Part shown: positions 7,557-17,312 of the stretch, piece after piece | Position numbering within the stretch: the stretch's first letter is position 1 | How the letters are laid out: each line of letters opens with the position of its first letter | DNA from: Alteromonas pelagimontana | Lineage (GTDB): Bacteria; Pseudomonadota; Gammaproteobacteria; Enterobacterales; Alteromonadaceae | Length of the DNA stretch: 64,000 bases | NCBI RefSeq assembly: GCF_002499975.2 | Contig: NZ_CP052766.1 | Coordinates: forward strand, 744,001-808,000 | Direction: 5' to 3' | Notes under the pieces: model-generated | The model's input: the letters and a program-made list of their open reading frames with translations, nothing else | Told to the model about the DNA's origin: nothing | Database searches by the model: none | Program-made: the position numbers and the translations under genes

Positions 7557-9139
7557 GCCGGCGGTTCGTTATAGTACGCCCGGATAAAGGTATCAAAATC
7601 TTTATCATCATTGGCTTCAATGGTGCGCTGCGCCTCCAGAGACGCTTTTGCCATTGTCTCGAAGTCTTCAGCGGATTGGTGAGTATACGGAAAATTCGCA
7701 AATGCGTCAGTGTATTCTTTCGCCAACAACAATCCAAAGGCGCTATTGTCTGCGTTGTCTTTTCTTAAGGCAGAAAGTATTTGACCAGACGGCGTTAATT
7801 CAGGATCTTTAATTTTAGCCCACTCCCGGGTTACTGCTGCAGAATAGCGAGAGGACGCATGCGCTTTATCCAGCAGTTTGGCGGCTTGAGCGAGTTCGTC
7901 GAACAAGCGCTCTGTCCACGTATGCATCGCTATTGGCTGCCCATCTTTTTTAAGTTGAAGATGAGGCTTTCTCCCTTCCAGAACAATAGAGGTAAGGTTT
8001 TCGTTTGCTTCCATTAGTTGCTCAGCATCCAGCGTTTTACTGGGGATGAGCAAACATGTCAGTAGAAACACATCCAGAAAATCCATTTGATCGCGGCTGA
8101 TGCCCACCGGGGTAAACGGGTTTACATCAAGGGCGCGAACTTCGATATAGCTCACTCCGCGCCTTACCAGCGCGTCGGTAGGTTTTTCCATCGACGCAGT
8201 AGGTTGCTTAGGACGAATGGGAGAATAAAGTTCGTTTTCAATCTGTAAAATGTTAGGGCTTAACTGCTGATAGTTGCCATCTTTGCCTGCTGAAAACTTT
8301 TTATAGGTGGATGATTCAGTATTCATTGCCGTGCGCAATAAATTCACATAGTTATCTAACTGGTTGTAGCAAATATGCAGTGCAGACTGTTCTGCATTGG
8401 TATACCCCAAATCGCTCATGCGCAACGACGTTGCATATGGCAGATAGTAGGTGCCTTTCCCCACCTTTTTAAAAGGTAGCTTATGGGTTTTACCTTTTAA
8501 AAACGAGCTGCATAAAGCCGGCGATGCACCGTAAAGATAGGGAATCAACCAACATAGGCGGCGGTAATTGCGTACTAGTGCTAAATAGTCTGCCGATATC
8601 TGATCCTGATTATGAGGGCTTCCATGCAGAGCGTCCCACTGCTGCCAAAAGTCTAAAGGAAATGAGAAATTATAGTGTACGCCAGCAATAGCCTGCATCA
8701 TGCTGCCGTAGCGGTTTTTAAGACCAAGACGATAAATGCGTTTCATCTTCCCGACGTTAGATTCACCAAAGTAAGCGACCGGGATGTCATTTTCATCATC
8801 AATAAAGCAAGGCATACTCATCGGCCATAATTTTTCGCCGTCAATATGGCTCATTACGAATTTATGAATATCTTGAAGCTGCTCAATGGTGACATTGGCG
8901 TCGGTCTCTGGCGGGGTAATAAACTCCAGCAAGACTTCGGAATAGTCGGTAGTAATGCTTTCGTGGGTCAACGCAGCACCCAAAGCTGGTGAATGTGGGG
9001 TGGTCGCCAACTTACCGTTAGATTGGATACGAAGACCTTCCCGCTCCACGCCCCGCTTAATCTGAGTCAGGGTCTGCAAAAATTCGGGAGTATCTAACGC
9101 AGCCACACGTTGGCTGAAAGACAGTTCAGTAGAGGTCAA
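7538..9139 (-). CDS. gshA: Glutamate-cysteine ligase
   Basis: The enzyme joins L-glutamate and L-cysteine to gamma-glutamylcysteine with ATP, the first step of glutathione synthesis. It follows E. coli GshA closely: IKRGVEREGLRI, ALTHESITTDYSEVLLEFITP, LWPMSMPCFI, LKNRYGSMMQAIAGVHYNFS, YLPYATSLRMSDLGYT, LQIENELYSPIRPKQ and YIEVRALDVNPFTPVG. I start at TTG 9139, which gives about 30 residues before IKRG as in the family. The ATG at 9208 would add 23 unmatched residues, has no ribosome site and touches a hairpin. The C-terminus runs into a palindrome at the stop codon. It follows the M16 peptidase gene on the same strand. Confidence 0.93.
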   Translation of the reverse strand: MTSTELSFSQRVAALDTPEFLQTLTQIKRGVEREGLRIQSNGKLATTPHSPALGAALTHESITTDYSEVLLEFITPPETDANVTIEQLQDIHKFVMSHIDGEKLWPMSMPCFIDDENDIPVAYFGESNVGKMKRIYRLGLKNRYGSMMQAIAGVHYNFSFPLDFWQQWDALHGSPHNQDQISADYLALVRNYRRLCWLIPYLYGASPALCSSFLKGKTHKLPFKKVGKGTYYLPYATSLRMSDLGYTNAEQSALHICYNQLDNYVNLLRTAMNTESSTYKKFSAGKDGNYQQLSPNILQIENELYSPIRPKQPTASMEKPTDALVRRGVSYIEVRALDVNPFTPVGISRDQMDFLDVFLLTCLLIPSKTLDAEQLMEANENLTSIVLEGRKPHLQLKKDGQPIAMHTWTERLFDELAQAAKLLDKAHASSRYSAAVTREWAKIKDPELTPSGQILSALRKDNADNSAFGLLLAKEYTDAFANFPYTHQSAEDFETMAKASLEAQRTIEANDDKDFDTFIRAYYNEPPAKKMPD

Positions 9140-9208
9140 ATCAATTATCCATAATGGTAGGCATTCCCGCTTTAATGGGGGGATGCCATTCAAATTCAAT
9201 ATTGTCAT

Positions 9209-9229
9209 GTAAATCTAGTATTGATTTAC
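9209..9229 (-). promoter_or_regulatory. Hairpin before gshA
   Basis: GTAAATC and GATTTAC are perfectly paired around a 7-base loop and abut the upstream ATG of the gshA frame. It could be an operator, a stem that hides that ATG, or a weak end signal for the M16 gene, whose stop is 8 bases away. The pairing is plain; the role is not. Confidence 0.4.
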
Positions 9230-9236
9230 ACATAAT

Positions 9237-12095
9237 TTAATTCTTGGGTGTTGCAGCTTCCGCTTCCAGCGACAGCTCAGTGATACCTATATCCAGGCCT
9301 TGAAGTTGTTCAAAAACCGTGGCTTTATCACCCACTACAATAATCTGCATTTTGTCTGTATCCAATTGATGCTGCGCTAACGCATCCAGCTCATCAGTGG
9401 TAATGTGATTAATAATTTTCATCTGCTGGGCGCGATAATCATCAGGTAATTGATAAGATAGCAACTGGCGCAGAAAACTGATTTTACTGGTGGGCGTTTC
9501 ATATTCAAGCGCATCACTTAAAGTAAACGCGCTGCGCATAAATTCCAGCTCTTCCTGAGTCATTCCTTCCTTACGAAAGCTTTCTATTTCCCGCAGAATT
9601 TCAGAGATTCCCTCTGCAGTATTCTTCGCAGTTATATCGGCATTGGCTTCAAACCACCCTATCGTTTTGCCTCCCATAAATGCAGTGGAAGCGCCATAGG
9701 TAATGCCTTTGTCTTCCCGCAGATTAAGATTGATGCGGCTGTTGAAAGCCCCACCCAGAGGAAAGTTCATCAATCGGGATTTAAAATAGTCGCCGGTAGC
9801 ATCAAATTTGAGTCCGCGTTCGACAATATAAACCACTGACTGCACCGCCCCGGGATGATTAACAAAAAAGATATTTTTATTGTCGTATTCCGGGAAGGGT
9901 GCATATTCATCAATCGAATAATCGCTCCCTTTCCAAAGGCTCAGGAAATCCAGTGATTTCGCGATTTTTTCCTGCGATAAATTACTCACTACAACGATGC
10001 TGGCTTTCGCTGGTGAGTAATACTTCTTGTAAAACGTTTTTACGTCTTCAAGGGAAATATTTGCGAGAGTCTCCATCGTGCCTTCATCCGGCAAACTTAC
10101 CCGGTTTTGCTCCCCAAATAACACCTCATCTCTGGCGCGACGAGCTAAAAAAGACGGATTGTTCAATTGTTGCTGCATACTTTGTAGCACCCGCTCTTTA
10201 AGCCGTGCAAAATCTTCGGCAGAAAAAGCCGGCCGATAAAGCTTTTCTTCCAGCAACGCCAGCGTCTCATCAAGATGTTTGGTTAGTGTGGAGACGTATA
10301 CCTGAGAATAGCGTCCTGCAGCATTAAAATGAACGGCGCTTCCCAATTTAGCCAGTGCGTTAGCCATTTCTTCATTGGTGTAATTCTTTGTCGATTCATT
10401 CATCATCATAGATGTTAGATAAGCGGTACCAGCTTTCGCTTTATCATCAAGTAACACACCGCCTTCCATACTTAAGGTTAGTGTTACAGTGGGGGTTTCA
10501 TCGCTGGTCACACCCAGCACTTCAATACCAGGTTGAATCTCTGTCTCCCAATGCGCGGGCACCTCTACAATAGGAGTGGGCCCGGCTTTAGGCACCATTG
10601 AGCGATCGAAATTATCTTTAACCGCGGCAGTTTCGACTTTTTCAGCAGGTGTTTCCGTATGCGATGGAATATTGCGCTCCGGTAAGGCAAAATTCTGGGG
10701 CTTCACCGCGAGTTCGCTATGACCTTCTGGCACCACGCTTAGAACAACCGCGTGACCATTCTTAATGTATTTTTCATAAACGCGCATGACATCTTCAGCC
10801 GTGACGGCGTTGTAACGACGAATATCTTCCGCTACCAGATCCGGTTGGTTTTCAAATGTCTGCCCAGACGCCAAAGTAGACACTTTACCGGAGACGCTTT
10901 GCAACCCGAATACTGTGGATGCTTCAATTCCGGCTTTAGTGCGCGCTAAATCATCAGGTAACACACCCCGTGTTTCAAATTCTTTTAGCGTGGCGTTAAT
11001 GGCGTTATCAAGTTCAGCAAGATTTTTCACTTTTGCCGGATTAGCAAGAGCCAGGAGCTGGAATTCACATGCCAGCTCCCGACACGGATGCGACACCACT
11101 GCTTGCACCGCATCGCCCCCCTTCACTAGGTTTTTATAAAACAGTGAGGTTTTTCCACCGCCTAAAATATCAGAGAGAACATCCAGCGGCGCTTCATCAG
11201 GATGACGTGCATACACCGTGGGAAAGGTGATTTGCAACAGCGGCAGATGCACCTTATCTTCCAGTGTCACGTAGCGATCGTTGTCCAGGCTCACAGGCTG
11301 TGGATTCGGTTCATCGACATCGGGACCTGCGGGAATACTGCCGAAATACTTTTCAACCCACTGTTTTGTTTGTGCGATATCGATATCGCCGCCAATGGTA
11401 AGCACTGCGTTATTAGGGCCGTACCAGCGCTCAAAAAACGCTTTAAGATCTTCTACATTTACCCGATCTAAGTCTTCTACATAACCGATTGTTGACCAGG
11501 AATAGGGATGGCCGGGCGGATAAAGCGCCTCGCCAGTTTTCTCAAAACGTAACCCGTAGGGCTGATTATCGACCCGCTGTGCCCTTTCGTTTTTCACTGT
11601 TTCGCGCTGATTCTCGAACTTTTTCTGATCGACGGCGTCCAGCAAAAAGCCCATTCTGTCTGCTTCCAGCCAAAGCACTTTTTCAAGCTGATTGGCCGGA
11701 ACGGATTCATAATAGTTTGTTCTGTCGGTGTTAGTAGAGCCGTTCATACTGCCACCAGCCTGCGTGACAATTTTAAAATGCTGCTCGTCCGCAACGTTTT
11801 GCGACCCCTGAAACATCATATGTTCAAAAAAGTGTGCAAAGCCTGATTTACCGACTTCCTCACGCGCGGATCCCACATGATAAGTGATGTCCACATGTAC
11901 AAGAGGATCTGAATGATCTTCATGCAAAACAACGGTGAGGCCGTTATCAAGCGTATAACGCTCAAAGGGGATATAGACATCTGCCGCGGAGGGATTATCT
12001 TCTGACGCTTTCTGGTTTGAGGTTTGCTGACAACCGGAAAACAGGCTTATCGCTGCGAGAAATACTATTGCTCTAATAGCCAGGTTTACTGACAT
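9237..12095 (-). CDS. M16 family zinc metallopeptidase lipoprotein
   Basis: A 952-residue protein with a lipoprotein signal (FSGC, Cys22). The first M16 domain has the inverted zinc motif HFFEH (88-92) with the third ligand Glu in VKNERAQR near residue 170, at the spacing found in pitrilysin. Two M16-type halves follow each other (about 45-470 and 530-930); the second lacks HxxEH and should be the structural half, as is usual for pitrilysin-like clamshell enzymes. It probably degrades peptides in the periplasm or at the outer membrane. An AAGGATG ribosome site precedes the ATG. Specific substrate unknown. Confidence 0.88.
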   Translation of the reverse strand: MSVNLAIRAIVFLAAISLFSGCQQTSNQKASEDNPSAADVYIPFERYTLDNGLTVVLHEDHSDPLVHVDITYHVGSAREEVGKSGFAHFFEHMMFQGSQNVADEQHFKIVTQAGGSMNGSTNTDRTNYYESVPANQLEKVLWLEADRMGFLLDAVDQKKFENQRETVKNERAQRVDNQPYGLRFEKTGEALYPPGHPYSWSTIGYVEDLDRVNVEDLKAFFERWYGPNNAVLTIGGDIDIAQTKQWVEKYFGSIPAGPDVDEPNPQPVSLDNDRYVTLEDKVHLPLLQITFPTVYARHPDEAPLDVLSDILGGGKTSLFYKNLVKGGDAVQAVVSHPCRELACEFQLLALANPAKVKNLAELDNAINATLKEFETRGVLPDDLARTKAGIEASTVFGLQSVSGKVSTLASGQTFENQPDLVAEDIRRYNAVTAEDVMRVYEKYIKNGHAVVLSVVPEGHSELAVKPQNFALPERNIPSHTETPAEKVETAAVKDNFDRSMVPKAGPTPIVEVPAHWETEIQPGIEVLGVTSDETPTVTLTLSMEGGVLLDDKAKAGTAYLTSMMMNESTKNYTNEEMANALAKLGSAVHFNAAGRYSQVYVSTLTKHLDETLALLEEKLYRPAFSAEDFARLKERVLQSMQQQLNNPSFLARRARDEVLFGEQNRVSLPDEGTMETLANISLEDVKTFYKKYYSPAKASIVVVSNLSQEKIAKSLDFLSLWKGSDYSIDEYAPFPEYDNKNIFFVNHPGAVQSVVYIVERGLKFDATGDYFKSRLMNFPLGGAFNSRINLNLREDKGITYGASTAFMGGKTIGWFEANADITAKNTAEGISEILREIESFRKEGMTQEELEFMRSAFTLSDALEYETPTSKISFLRQLLSYQLPDDYRAQQMKIINHITTDELDALAQHQLDTDKMQIIVVGDKATVFEQLQGLDIGITELSLEAEAATPKN

Positions 12096-12316
12096 CTTTC
12101 ATCCTTTTTAACGAGATACACTCACCCATTCAGGGGAATCATTACTGTTGTCAAACAGTCAGTTTGAACTGAGATAATTATATTATAGCCATTCAGCATA
12201 CAGCCAGATCGCTTCTGCTGCGAGCCTATTCAGAATTGGCAATTAACGTTAGACCTCTTTATATCAATTTATTTCCCTATGATTTACACTTATTTCGATA
12301 TGAGAAGGGAGTATTT

Positions 12317-12871
12317 ATGCAAGCGCCGGAGACATTAGTCGATCTCGATTTTGGGCTTTCACAGCTAGGGGGTAACAAAAGCTTGCTACTCACCTTGCTG
12401 CAAAAGTTCGCCAGAGAGTATGAACAGACCCCAGCAAAATTGGAAGCTTGTTTTACCCAACAGGATTGGCAGCAGGCCCGAAGATATATCCATACCCTTA
12501 AAGGCGTATCGGGCAATATGGGCTGCACTTCCTTACACAACTGTTGTCTTGAACTGGAAAATGCCCTCGAAAACAACAGCGTTTCGGCTCCATACAATAA
12601 CTTTCTCGCAGTCTTACAGCAAACTTTCACTGTTATTAATAAACTGTCTGCCGATATTCCCGCCGCTGCCCCGCCTCCGGAAAAAGTAGCCTTTGATCCA
12701 GACGCCAGAATAGCGCTGATGGAGGCCTTAAAGCGAGGGCAGTTTGTTTCACAGCAGCAGCTTACAGATTGGCTGGCAGCGAGCATCAACGATAGCGATA
12801 AGCGGCAGGCCGTCAAAGATGCGGTGAATGAATTCGACTACCAAACCGCAATCGCGCTTTTACAAGAATAA
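12317..12871 (+). CDS. Hpt (histidine phosphotransfer) domain protein
   Basis: A 184-residue protein whose N-terminal 100 residues form an Hpt domain: FGLSQLGGNKSLLLTLLQKF, then the phosphorylation site ARRYIHTLKGVSGNMG with His59. The remainder is a short linker and a helical tail (DARIALMEALKRGQF) resembling the tail of Hpt modules in hybrid kinases. It should carry phosphate between a hybrid histidine kinase and a response regulator, neither of which is nearby. I start at ATG 12317 (GAAGGGA 6 bases upstream) rather than at 12236. Its stop is 3 bases before the next gene, which suggests co-transcription. Confidence 0.8.
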   Translation: MQAPETLVDLDFGLSQLGGNKSLLLTLLQKFAREYEQTPAKLEACFTQQDWQQARRYIHTLKGVSGNMGCTSLHNCCLELENALENNSVSAPYNNFLAVLQQTFTVINKLSADIPAAAPPPEKVAFDPDARIALMEALKRGQFVSQQQLTDWLAASINDSDKRQAVKDAVNEFDYQTAIALLQE

Positions 12872-12874
12872 TTA

Positions 12875-13597
12875 ATGAATCCAATACCCGTAGTACATAC
12901 CCATAAGGATTTCATCGTTATAAACAAGCCTTCTGGCATAGCGATGCACGACCCTGAAAATGGGATCCTTGCCGTGTTGCAGCGTCAGCTTAATTTGCAA
13001 GGTATGCATTTATGTCATCGCCTTGACACTGTCACTTCTGGTTGTTTACTTCTGGCTCGAAACGCTCAAGCTGCCGCGATAATTGGCGATCTTTTTGCCA
13101 ACCGTCTCATTCAGAAATTTTATATCGCTCAGCTCAGCAAAAAACCCAATAAGAAGCAAGGCACAATTGCCGGCGATATGAAAAACCGCCGTCGAGGCCA
13201 ACATGTTTTACTAAAAAGCAAAGATAATCCTGCTGTTACCCAGTTTTTCAGCAGTACGCTTTCCAGTGGCGAGCGCGTGGCGATAGTAAAGCCTTTAACT
13301 GGGAAAACGCATCAAATTCGCGTGGCTATGAAAAGCGTGGGCAGTCCGATTGTAGGTGATGAGTTATACGGTGGTACACCGGCTGATCGCACCTATCTTC
13401 ATGCCTGGGGGCTACAGTTTATTTATCAGGCGGAGGAATTTCAGTTGTTTGCCTCCCCTCAATATGGGCAATCTTTTACTCATTCCGCTTTTGCAAAATG
13501 GCTTAGCGAACTAGATTCTCCTGCCAAGCTGCCCTGGCCGCGATATCAACTGCCTTCCAACATGTCTGATAAGCCGAAAGACAACACAGATGACTGA
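12875..13597 (+). CDS. RluA-family RNA pseudouridine synthase (TIGR01621-like)
   Basis: A 240-residue enzyme isomerising uridine to pseudouridine in rRNA or tRNA. Family marks are DFIVINKPSGIAMH (motif I), HRLDTVTSGCLLLARN with catalytic Asp (motif II), KFYIAQL, and KPLTGKTHQIRVAMKSVGSPIVGDELYG (motif III). There is no S4 domain, and the protein is shorter than RluA, RluC or RluD, fitting the TIGR01621 branch of Vibrio and Shewanella. The exact target is unknown. It overlaps the start of the next gene by 8 bases. Confidence 0.85.
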   Translation: MNPIPVVHTHKDFIVINKPSGIAMHDPENGILAVLQRQLNLQGMHLCHRLDTVTSGCLLLARNAQAAAIIGDLFANRLIQKFYIAQLSKKPNKKQGTIAGDMKNRRRGQHVLLKSKDNPAVTQFFSSTLSSGERVAIVKPLTGKTHQIRVAMKSVGSPIVGDELYGGTPADRTYLHAWGLQFIYQAEEFQLFASPQYGQSFTHSAFAKWLSELDSPAKLPWPRYQLPSNMSDKPKDNTDD

Positions 13598-14510
13598 ACT
13601 CGCTTTGCGCATTGTGGGCTCAGGCGCTATAGGCTCTTTACTTGGGGCGGGTGCTGAGCAGGCGGCAATACCTTACAGCTTAATGCCAAGAAAGAATACT
13701 TCGCGGACATTGGAAGTCATAAAGCAAAACAGGGAAACAGTACGACTGAAGCACAACGCTCCTGAGCCACAAACTCTTACCGAAAAAGACATTCTGGTTT
13801 TACCGCTAAAAGCTTATCAACTTGCTGATGCCGCCCGAGCATGGCAACATCGCCTGCTCCCCTCAACGCCAGTTTTACTTCTTCACAATGGCATGGGCGG
13901 CTATGAAGCCGTACGTCAGTATTTGCCACAAAATCCGCTTTTCCTCGCCACTACAAGTCACGCAGCGTTGCGCGTGTCATCGAACTGCGTTCAACACACC
14001 GGGAGTGGACGTACCGACATCGGACCCGCCCCTGACACCACGCGGTCGGAAGATTTAGCGCACCAAATAGTTCGAGTATTTAGTGCTTGTTTTGCCCCCA
14101 TCAATTGGCGGGAAGACATGCTATCTGCGCTGTGGATCAAACTGACTGTCAACGCGGTGATTAATCCGCTAACCGCTATTCATAATATTCCCAATGGAGA
14201 GCTGGCTAAGCCGGAGTACACATCCTGCATTGCCAGCGTAATAACTGAAATATTTCGCGTAATGCGTAGCGAAGGATACGACATTAGTAAGGATGCTTTA
14301 CGAGAGCGGGTTTATGAGGTGATCCACGCCAGCGCAGCCAACTACTCAAGCATGCATCAGGATATCGCCCATCAACGAGCAACAGAAATTGATGCCATCA
14401 ATGGCTATGTCATACGTACTGCCAAAAAAAAAGGAATTGATGTTTCCACCAACTCCTTTTTATACGAAAAAGTTTGTGCACTCCAGGCTAGCAAAGGCGT
14501 GCTGACCTAG
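13590..14510 (+). CDS. panE: 2-dehydropantoate 2-reductase family protein
   Basis: A 306-residue NADPH-dependent oxidoreductase of the ketopantoate reductase (ApbA/PanE) family, which makes pantoate for coenzyme A. Visible are the N-terminal Rossmann glycine motif IVGSGAIGSLLGAG, the VLPLKAYQ and LLHNGMGGYEAV segments, and the C-terminal signature LWIKLTVNAVINPLTAIHN holding the catalytic lysine. The product could be a paralogue acting on another 2-oxoacid, so the symbol is a family-level call. It is the third gene of a tight run with the Hpt and pseudouridine synthase genes and ends 19 bases from convergent lysS. Confidence 0.8.
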   Translation: MTELALRIVGSGAIGSLLGAGAEQAAIPYSLMPRKNTSRTLEVIKQNRETVRLKHNAPEPQTLTEKDILVLPLKAYQLADAARAWQHRLLPSTPVLLLHNGMGGYEAVRQYLPQNPLFLATTSHAALRVSSNCVQHTGSGRTDIGPAPDTTRSEDLAHQIVRVFSACFAPINWREDMLSALWIKLTVNAVINPLTAIHNIPNGELAKPEYTSCIASVITEIFRVMRSEGYDISKDALRERVYEVIHASAANYSSMHQDIAHQRATEIDAINGYVIRTAKKKGIDVSTNSFLYEKVCALQASKGVLT

Positions 14511-14529
14511 GCGCTATTGATTTTTCCTA

Positions 14530-16071
14530 CTAGTCCTGTGATTGTGGTTTCATATGAGGAAACAAGATTACATCTTTAATGGTAGGGCTATCGGTAAACA
14601 ACATAGTTAACCGATCAATCCCAATTCCTTCACCTGCCGTTGGCGGTAAACCAAATTCAAGAGCACGAATGTAATCTTCGTCAAAATGCATGGCTTCGTC
14701 GTCGCCGGCGTCTTTTTCTTCTACCTGTTTGCTGAAACGTTCCGCTTGATCTTCTGGATCGTTTAGTTCGCTAAATCCGTTCGCCAACTCTCGACCACCG
14801 ACAAAGAATTCAAAGCGATCAGTAATAAACGAATTTTCATCATTTCTGCGCGCTAAAGGTGACACTTCCCAAGGGTATTCAGTAATAAAGGTGGGTTGCT
14901 CTAACTGCTCTTCGGCCGTGGCTTCAAAAATTTCACAAAGATATTTACCGGCCCCCCAAATGCCATCCACTTCAGGCTCTTTTATGTGTAGCTGTTTAGC
15001 CATGGCCTTGAGCTCATCAAGATGCGCTTCCGGGTCGCGGATAGCCGCTTCATTCGCTTCAGGCCAATATTTTAATATCGCCTCGCCCATACTTAAGCGA
15101 TCAAATGGCTTGCCGAAGTCATAATGCTTTTCTTCCAGCACATTACCTTCAGTATCACGAACAGTATTAACCAGGTCCGTCGTTCCCAGGATATCTTTCG
15201 CCAATGTGCGTAACATATCTTCGGTCAGGTTCATCAAATCGTTAAAATCTGCGTAAGCCTGATAGAATTCAAGCATGGTAAATTCTGGATTGTGGCGAGT
15301 TGAAAGGCCTTCATTTCTGAAATTACGGTTAATTTCGAACACTCGCTCAAAGCCGCCAACCACCAGGCGCTTCAAGTACAATTCAGGAGCGATACGCAGA
15401 TACATGTCAATATCCATGGCATTATGATGCGTAACGAAAGGCTTTGCTGTTGCACCACCGGGAATGACTTGAAGCATGGGAGTTTCTACTTCAATATAAT
15501 CCCGCGTCGTCAAGTAATTGCGGATACCGTTTATAATCGCACTACGAATTTTAAAGGTCTCGCGAGTTTTTTCACTGGTGATCAAATCAACGTAACGCTG
15601 GCGATACTTGGTTTCCTGATCGCTTAAGCCATGGAATTTTTCCGGCAGCGGACGCAGCGCTTTGGTTAGCAGCTCGTAGTTTTCCATGTCCACATACAAA
15701 TCGCCTTTGCCCGACTTATGCAAAACGCCTGACACACCAATAATGTCGCCGATATCCAAGCTGCCGTAGCGCGCTTTAATATCTTTTTGTGTCTCTTTTG
15801 ACGCATATGACTGAATACGACCAGTCATATCCTGCAGCAACAGGAATGGCCCTCGTTTCGCCATAATTCGACCGGCAATGCTAACCTTATTCCCCTGCTC
15901 AGCCAGCGCTTCCTTTTCCTGCTCACCGAACTTATTCTGCAATTCTTCAGCATAGTTTTCGCGGCGAAAGGCATTCGGAAACCCGTTTGCGCGGCAGTTT
16001 TCCCGAATGGCGCGCAATTTTGCCCGGCGCTCGGCTATTAATTTGTTTTCGTCGAGTTGTTGGTCGGTCAT
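14530..16071 (-). CDS. lysS: Lysyl-tRNA synthetase (class II)
   Basis: A 513-residue class II synthetase charging tRNA-Lys. The OB-fold anticodon domain occupies residues 60-170 ([22 protein letters not shown]). Motif 2 is [20 protein letters not shown] and motif 3 is [16 protein letters not shown] near the C-terminus. I start at ATG 16071 ([11 protein letters not shown]), matching the family; the frame extends 17 codons further into the prfB end. prfB stops 22 bases upstream, and the prfB-lysS order is the one seen in E. coli. Confidence 0.97.
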   Translation of the reverse strand: MTDQQLDENKLIAERRAKLRAIRENCRANGFPNAFRRENYAEELQNKFGEQEKEALAEQGNKVSIAGRIMAKRGPFLLLQDMTGRIQSYASKETQKDIKARYGSLDIGDIIGVSGVLHKSGKGDLYVDMENYELLTKALRPLPEKFHGLSDQETKYRQRYVDLITSEKTRETFKIRSAIINGIRNYLTTRDYIEVETPMLQVIPGGATAKPFVTHHNAMDIDMYLRIAPELYLKRLVVGGFERVFEINRNFRNEGLSTRHNPEFTMLEFYQAYADFNDLMNLTEDMLRTLAKDILGTTDLVNTVRDTEGNVLEEKHYDFGKPFDRLSMGEAILKYWPEANEAAIRDPEAHLDELKAMAKQLHIKEPEVDGIWGAGKYLCEIFEATAEEQLEQPTFITEYPWEVSPLARRNDENSFITDRFEFFVGGRELANGFSELNDPEDQAERFSKQVEEKDAGDDEAMHFDEDYIRALEFGLPPTAGEGIGIDRLTMLFTDSPTIKDVILFPHMKPQSQD

Positions 16072-16093
16072 AGCCTGTTCACTTGTTAGTTGA

Positions 16094-17192
16094 TTACAGC
16101 CCTGATTTAAGGCTGGCTTCAATGAATTTATCTAAATCTCCGTCAAGCACGGATTGCGTATTGCGGGTTTCCACTCCGGTACGTAAATCTTTTATACGGG
16201 AGTCATCCAGTACGTAGGAACGAATCTGACTACCCCAGCCAATATCGGATTTATTGTCTTCCATCACTTGTTTTTCAGCATTCTGCTTCTGAAGCTCGAA
16301 CTCGTAGAGTTTTGCTTTCAATTGCTTCATGGCCTGATCTTTATTTTTATGTTGCGAACGGTCATTCTGACACTGCACAACAATACCCGTGGGTTCATGG
16401 GTAATTCGCACCGCCGAATCGGTTCGGTTAACATGCTGTCCACCAGCGCCTGAGGCACGATAGGTGTCGATCCTTAAATCAGATGGATTGATTTCAATCT
16501 CAATGTCATCGTCAATTTCAGGATAAACAAATGCCGATGAAAAAGAGGTATGGCGGCGGTTGCCGGAATCAAAGGGAGATTTACGCACTAGCCGGTGCAC
16601 GCCAGTTTCCGTACGTAACCAGCCAAACGCATATTCGCCCTCAAAACGAATAGTCGCACTTTTTATACCCGCCACGTCACCGTCTGATACTTCAATAAGT
16701 TCAGTTTTGAAACCATGGGCTTCGCCCCAGCGCAAATACATGCGTAGCAGCATATTTGCCCAATCCTGCGCTTCTGTACCGCCAGAGCCTGACTGAATAT
16801 CCAAGTAGCAGTCACAGCCGTCATTGGGGCCGGAAAACATGCGCCGAAACTCCAGATTCTCAAGTTGCTCAAGCAGCCCCTTCAGTTCGCCTTTGACTTC
16901 TTCAAAGGTCTCTTCGTCTTCGGCCTCAACGGCAAGTTCCAGCAGCCCTTCTACGTCCTCAGTGCCCTGGTTAAGGTTTTCGATGGTCTCTACCACCTGT
17001 TCAAGTGCAACCTTTTCCTTACCCAGCGCTTGAGCGCGTTCAGGATTGCTCCAAACCTCCGCACTTTCTAATTCACGATTTACTTCTTCTAATCTTTCTG
17101 ACTTGGCATCAAAGTCAAAGATACCCCCTAAGCGCTTCCGTTCGTGCCCGGATATCGCTAATGGTGTGGTGTACAGGATTTACTTCAAACAT
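16094..17192 (-). CDS. prfB: Peptide chain release factor 2, with programmed +1 frameshift
   Basis: RF2 reads UGA and UAA stop codons. The gene is in two frames. From ATG 17192, 25 codons ([20 protein letters not shown], ending LRGYL) reach an in-frame TGA at 17117-17115. Skipping one T at CTT TGA C continues as [14 protein letters not shown] and so on to 16094, giving 365 residues, the usual RF2 length. The GGQ peptidyl-tRNA hydrolysis motif ([16 protein letters not shown]) is intact. Low RF2 allows slippage and restores RF2, so the frameshift is feedback control and not a defect. It is followed by lysS after 22 bases. Confidence 0.97.
17114..17130 (-). promoter_or_regulatory. prfB +1 frameshift site
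   Basis: Read on the minus strand this is TAGGGGGTATCTTTGAC: an internal Shine-Dalgarno-like AGGGGG, three bases, the slippery CTT, the TGA stop and a following C. All elements known from E. coli prfB are present in the standard order and spacing. Confidence 0.95.
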
Positions 17193-17256
17193 AGTCTGCA
17201 ATAATCATATTCGAGTTAAGACCGCGAATAATAACGAATTGGGGGTAATTTTGATA

Positions 17257-17285
17257 GCCGGAGGACCAAGAATTTGATCTCCGGC
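17257..17285 (-). terminator. Possible terminator after the FMN reductase gene
   Basis: GCCGGAG and CTCCGGC form a perfect 7-bp stem with a 15-base loop between the FMN reductase stop and the prfB start. On the minus strand it is followed by TATCAAAATT, a poor T tract, so termination would be weak. Confidence 0.35.
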
Positions 17286-17312
17286 GCGAAATATAAAGGA
17301 ATAAGGAATAAC

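Noticed and set aside
12277..12816. 179-codon minus-strand frame over the Hpt gene
   Set aside because: The plus-strand product has a clear Hpt motif; the antisense product is serine- and cysteine-rich without family features.
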